NCBI GenBank assembly: GCA_046154695.1 | Contig: JBJXFI010000447.1 | Span: 1 to 12,331 of the forward strand | Direction of reading: 5' to 3' | Source of the DNA: DALYLB01 sp046154695 | GTDB lineage: Bacteria; Acidobacteriota; Blastocatellia; RBC074 | Length of the DNA stretch: 12,331 nt | Shown here: piece after piece, positions 8,382 to 12,331 of the stretch | Layout of the letters: every line of letters starts with the position of its first letter | Position numbering within the stretch: the stretch's first letter is position 1 | Made by a program: the position numbers and the translations under genes | The notes under the pieces: generated by a model | What the model saw: only the letters and a program-made list of their open reading frames with translations | Database searches by the model: none | What the model was told of the DNA's origin: nothing

Positions 8382-8828
8382 CGACGAAATGCAGGATGAA
8401 TACCTCGAAACCGCCTCGATGATGCTAGTCGAACGTTACTCAAGGTATTCAGGAAGTAACAAAGTTGGACCAGGACGAAAGACAGGAAAGTTAAGACGGA
8501 AGATCGGAAAGACTCGAATCTGGTTGCAGGCAATTTTAGGTCTTTGAAAAAATGGATTTTACGAAGGGCTTTTAGAGGATGCGGGGAAGCAAGAGGGATA
8601 AAGGTGAGCGGTGATGGATGCCATCCTCAACAACGCTTTGCGTGCGAGGCTGCCACGACTCCATTGTGACCGAGCAACACACGACCAAATTCCTTTCCAA
8701 CCCAAGAACACCCAGCGCACACGACCGCTTAACTGTCTCCCTCTCGTGACCGGCATGCCGTCCACCGTAATCGGCGGCGGCAACGTCATCTCCCCTCCAA
8801 CTACGGCCTCGCACGCAATGATTATTCT

Positions 8829-8852
8829 CGCGGCGCGATTTTTCGCGCCGCG
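8829..8852. repeat. Perfect 10-bp-stem hairpin with T4 loop
   Basis: CGCGGCGCGA (8829-8838) pairs perfectly with TCGCGCCGCG (8843-8852) across a TTTT loop. No T-tract follows on either strand, so it is a stable structure but not a canonical terminator. Confidence 0.65.
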
Positions 8853-8873
8853 GTCGCGCCCTTCGCGAACCAT

Positions 8874-8904
8874 TTGATCGAAGATGTTATTCGATATTTA
8901 TAAC
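8874..8904 (+). promoter_or_regulatory. Possible sigma70-type promoter in an AT-rich island
   Basis: TTGATC (8874-8879) lies 19 bp before TATAAC (8899-8904); TTTATA (8897-8902) at 17 bp is an alternative -10. The site is in the most AT-rich part of the gap, about 110 bp upstream of a strong terminator in the same direction. An inverted repeat, GATGTTAT (8883-8890) / ATAACATC (8900-8907), overlaps the -10 and could be an operator. This is consensus matching by eye only. Confidence 0.3.
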
Positions 8905-8935
8905 ATCCATAACCTCTGGCTATTTTTAGTTATTC

Positions 8936-8953
8936 GAGGAGCCGCGGCTCCTC
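8936..8953. repeat. Perfect 18-bp palindrome GAGGAGCCG/CGGCTCCTC
   Basis: The two 9-base halves are exact reverse complements with no spacer. It could be a dyad-symmetric protein site or a hairpin with a few central bases unpaired. It lies within the candidate small RNA. Confidence 0.55.
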
Positions 8954-9013
8954 CCGGAATCGAGTTTCTACCGTCATGCCATTGAATACGTGTGGGGAGG
9001 CGTGACGGAGGAT

Positions 9014-9058
9014 GCGGATGGGATTGTTCGCAGGGGAGCAAATCCCATCCGCCTTTTT
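9014..9058 (+). terminator. Strong intrinsic terminator (first of two)
   Basis: A perfect 12-bp stem, GCGGATGGGATT (9014-9025) with AATCCCATCCGC (9041-9052), closes a 15-base loop and is followed by CTTTTTG (T5 at 9054-9058). The T-tract is only on the plus side, so it stops rightward transcription. The nearest rightward gene ends at 8027, almost 1 kb upstream. Confidence 0.85.
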
Positions 9059-9099
9059 GATTTACCTCCTTATTGGGTTTCTCAGATCAGTCTATTTTT

Positions 9100-9136
9100 A
9101 TGGCGCGCAACGCGAGTTGCGCGCCATTTGTTTTTT
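9100..9136 (+). terminator. Strong intrinsic terminator (second of two)
   Basis: A perfect 12-bp stem, ATGGCGCGCAAC (9100-9111) with GTTGCGCGCCAT (9116-9127), closes a GCGA (GNRA-type) tetraloop and is followed by TTGTTTTTT to 9136. Read on the minus strand, the hairpin is followed by A-rich sequence, so it does not terminate the M20 gene, whose stop is only 7 bases away. It would block rightward transcripts from running antisense into that gene. Confidence 0.85.
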
Positions 9137-9143
9137 CGGGCGG

Positions 9144-10469
<1,326 letters not shown>

Positions 10470-10511
10470 CGTTCGCACCCCTTTTCTTCGTTCTTGCGTC
10501 AATCCCCCATC

Positions 10512-10549
10512 TGTAGTAGCTTGCGGATCTCATACTACATCTTGTGGTG
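10512..10549. promoter_or_regulatory. Candidate operator in a 74-bp divergent promoter region
   Basis: TGTAGTA (10512-10518) and TACTACA (10533-10539) are exact inverted copies, centre to centre 21 bp, two helical turns. TACTACA is also followed after three bases by TGTGGTG (10543-10549), an imperfect mirror, making a TACA-nnn-TGT dyad like the cores bound by BlaI/MecI/CopY-type winged-helix repressors. A site here could control both the M20 gene and the flippase-nrdR unit. No such regulator is in the window, so the regulator's identity is speculative. Confidence 0.35.
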
Positions 10550-11638
10550 AATATTGAAAATATCGGGATAACGATAATCATCGAGGGCGTGAGCAAGAAG
10601 TTCAAATCGGTATTGATCCTGGCGATCGGCGTTGGATTGGCGGCCTGGTTCATCCGGCGGCTGGATTGGGATGTTGTGTTGGCGCATCTCGGGCGGGCCC
10701 GGATCTGGCCGCTCATCCTGGCGGCGGGGCTGATCAATCTGACGCTCCTCTCGCGGAGCCTGCGCTGGCAGGTGCTTCTGGAGCCGATCGCGCGGGTGGG
10801 CATCAGAAATCTCTTCGCGGCGACCTCGATCGGATTCGGGGGAATTTTTGTCTTCGGGAGAACCTTCGAGCTCGCGCGGCCGTTCGTGCTCAGCCTCCGG
10901 GAGCGGCTGCGGCCGAGCGCGACGCTCGCGACCATCTTGATCGAGCGGGTCTTCGACACGGCGGCCGTCGTCCTTCTCTTTTCCCTGAATCTGCTCTTCT
11001 TCCATCCGCCCGGGTACGCCCTCGGCGGGCAAAATCTGAGAACAATTCATACGCTGGGCGTGCTCTTCCTGATCGGCGTCTGCCTGGGCATCGCATTGCT
11101 GGTCGCGCTGCGGCTGAAATCGGACGCGCTGCTCCACTGGCTGGAACGAAAGACCGCGAAATGGCCGCGGAGACCGGTCGTCCCCGCGCTCAACCTGGCG
11201 GCCCATCTCTCGGAAGGGCTCTCGGTGCTGCTCAATGGGCGGGCGCTCGGCCGCAGCCTCTTCCATACCGCATGCGTCTGGGGCCTGGTCACCACCGCCA
11301 CATGGCTGACGCTTTACGCCTTCCATCTCGAATTCTCGGCCTCCCACGCCATCTTCGTGCTGGGATTCGGCCTGATCGGATCGGTCGTTCCCACGCCCGG
11401 CGGCTCGGCGGGCGCCTTCCACGGCGCCACCTCGAAAGGGCTCGAATTCTTAGGCATGGAGACAAATCTCGCCGCCAGCATCGCCATCATCTATCACCTG
11501 GTCGCGTTTGGCTCCCCATTTCTCTTCGGACTCTATTTTCTCGCGCGGGACGGCATCAGTTTCGGCCAGTTGCGCGAGATGATCGCAAGCGAAAATCAAA
11601 CCGGGACCCCAAAATCCGGCGCCGGACTTCCCTCCTGA
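10544..11638 (+). CDS. YbhN/UPF0104-family polytopic membrane protein (flippase-like, lysylphosphatidylglycerol synthase TM domain)
   Basis: The product (up to 364 residues) is an integral inner-membrane protein of the family sharing the transmembrane domain of MprF. About seven or eight hydrophobic helices are visible: ~21-37, 53-70, 88-105, 126-152, 167-190, 239-262, 267-284 and 305-334. Family-type motifs are ELARPFVL (109-116), LIERVFDT (132-139) and the loop VVPTPGGSAGAFHGA (281-295). Members are implicated in moving or modifying lipids or glycolipids; no substrate can be assigned. There is no cytosolic aminoacyl-transferase domain, so it is not a complete MprF. The start is uncertain: GTG 10544 has no Shine-Dalgarno sequence and overlaps the candidate operator, while GTG 10589 (349 aa) begins VSKKFKSVLIL, a more usual N-terminus. 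nrdR follows after 49 bp, so cotranscription is likely. Confidence 0.88.
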   Translation: MVNIENIGITIIIEGVSKKFKSVLILAIGVGLAAWFIRRLDWDVVLAHLGRARIWPLILAAGLINLTLLSRSLRWQVLLEPIARVGIRNLFAATSIGFGGIFVFGRTFELARPFVLSLRERLRPSATLATILIERVFDTAAVVLLFSLNLLFFHPPGYALGGQNLRTIHTLGVLFLIGVCLGIALLVALRLKSDALLHWLERKTAKWPRRPVVPALNLAAHLSEGLSVLLNGRALGRSLFHTACVWGLVTTATWLTLYAFHLEFSASHAIFVLGFGLIGSVVPTPGGSAGAFHGATSKGLEFLGMETNLAASIAIIYHLVAFGSPFLFGLYFLARDGISFGQLREMIASENQTGTPKSGAGLPS

Positions 11639-11687
11639 TGACGTCAACGGCGCCGGGGAACCCCCACCTGGGAAAGGATGCGGATCT

Positions 11688-12146
<459 letters not shown>

Positions 12147-12244
12147 CCCCGGAAGGAGAAAGACAAAAACGCGCCGCCGCCGCCGGGGTGTGATTAAAAG
12201 TGGGACACAATTTCGCAATATTGATGGACAATCGGCGCATTGTT

Positions 12245-12331
12245 GTGTTCCGACGGAACACCAGACGGTAGCCGGCGGTGAAGCGAAGCGTAACCGCCGG
12301 AATTGACAGGAAAAGCCATCGAGCCCCGGCA
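12245..12331. repeat. Start of a tandem hairpin array, probable dispersed intergenic repeat (runs off window)
   Basis: Three hairpin units follow each other. GTGTTCC-GAC-GGAACAC occupies 12245-12261. CCGGCGGT (12272-12279) pairs with ACCGCCGG (12293-12300) around a loop with AAGCG twice. A third begins with GAGCCCCGGCA at 12321-12331, where the window ends. Spacers are ~10 and ~20 bases. I recall similar hairpin strings ('TAGCC...GGAA', 'GCCCC-ggca-GGGGC') repeated between genes in Acidobacteriota and Planctomycetota-like genomes. No protein-coding signal is seen. Confidence 0.55.

Larger units (their letters stand above)
8906..9058 (+). ncRNA. Candidate small RNA of about 150 nt
   Basis: The segment is bounded by a possible promoter (8874-8904) and an intrinsic terminator (9014-9058). 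Inside is a perfect 18-bp palindrome (GAGGAGCCG/CGGCTCCTC, 8936-8953) and purine-rich GGGGAGG and CGGAGG sequences. It matches no RNA family I recognise: conserved RNase P, tmRNA, SRP and 6S signatures are absent. The exact 5' end is a guess. The alternative is that this is only the 3' tail of a read-through transcript from the left. Confidence 0.25.
8028..9143. other. Gene-poor stretch of 1.1 kb with palindromes, short repeats and terminators
   Basis: No open frame here has a credible start, ribosome binding site and protein-like composition together. The region is less GC-rich than its neighbours. It contains phased CTAC motifs (8161-8275), repeated CGCCATGTCCT (8218-8228, 8282-8292), a 13-bp direct repeat (8331-8343, 8369-8381), a run of palindromes from 8829 to 8953, and two plus-strand terminators (9014-9058, 9100-9136). 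The stretch 8550-8820 shows nothing I can name. A 52-codon ORF at 8389-8547 (MQDEYLETASMML...) lacks a ribosome binding site at the right distance. Confidence 0.7.

Noticed and set aside
8504..8534. GACTCGAATCTGG resembling a tRNA T-arm or tmRNA end
   Set aside because: No matching acceptor stem, anticodon arm or CCA end could be found nearby.
8389..8547. 52-codon ORF (MQDEYLETASMML...)
   Set aside because: The only Shine-Dalgarno-like sequence is about 20 bases upstream, no family is recognised, and nearby repeats suggest non-coding DNA.
8559..8873. 104-codon minus-strand ORF and overlapping frames, considered as a transposase remnant
   Set aside because: No DDE, HTH or other transposase motif, no flanking inverted repeats or target duplications.
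12199..12225. GACACAATTTCGCAATATTGA as an NrdR box
   Set aside because: It matches the ACACNATATNT-type pattern poorly, is single, and is not upstream of a ribonucleotide reductase gene.

Overview
This is a bacterial chromosome window of high GC content, with ordinary compact gene spacing except for one gene-poor stretch of about 1.1 kb. The best taxonomic hint is gene 543-3521 (minus), a secreted reprolysin-type metalloprotease. Its propeptide style, DUF11 and HYR modules, and short Cys-containing C-terminal domain ending in 'DRN..NN..C' resemble large secreted proteins I associate with Acidobacteriota, especially Blastocatellia-like lineages. This is an inference from memory of protein families, not a search. 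A dispersed-repeat-like hairpin array at the right edge fits that kind of genome but does not prove it.

Layout. Positions 1-71 hold the last codons of an unidentified plus-strand gene. Positions 72-542 hold a doubtful small exported-protein ORF (155-373) and two inverted repeats. Next comes the minus-strand metalloprotease (543-3521), which is divergent from pyrG (CTP synthase, 3788-5437, plus) across 266 bp. Downstream of pyrG, 5607-8027 encodes a secreted protein with an M1-aminopeptidase-like fold and TPR repeats; all its zinc-site residues are replaced. Positions 8028-9143 contain no convincing gene. They do hold several palindromes, short direct repeats, a possible promoter, and two strong plus-strand intrinsic terminators just before the convergent end of an exported M20 amidohydrolase (9144-10469, minus). 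That gene is divergent from a YbhN/UPF0104-type membrane protein (10544-11638, plus) across only 74 bp, which contain a TGTAGTA/TACTACA inverted repeat that could be a shared operator. nrdR (11688-12146) follows, probably in the same transcript. The last ~90 bases start a tandem hairpin array that runs off the window.

How the genes relate. pyrG (CTP synthesis) and nrdR (repressor of ribonucleotide reductase genes) both belong to nucleotide metabolism but lie 6 kb apart and are not an operon. Three products (metalloprotease, M1-like pseudopeptidase, M20 hydrolase) carry export signals and have peptidase folds, so the window has a theme of extracytoplasmic protein and peptide handling. No CRISPR array, tRNA, rRNA, intact insertion sequence or obvious defence system was seen. 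The most unusual items are the catalytically dead M1-like protein and the transcriptionally bounded gene-poor segment, which may encode a small RNA.
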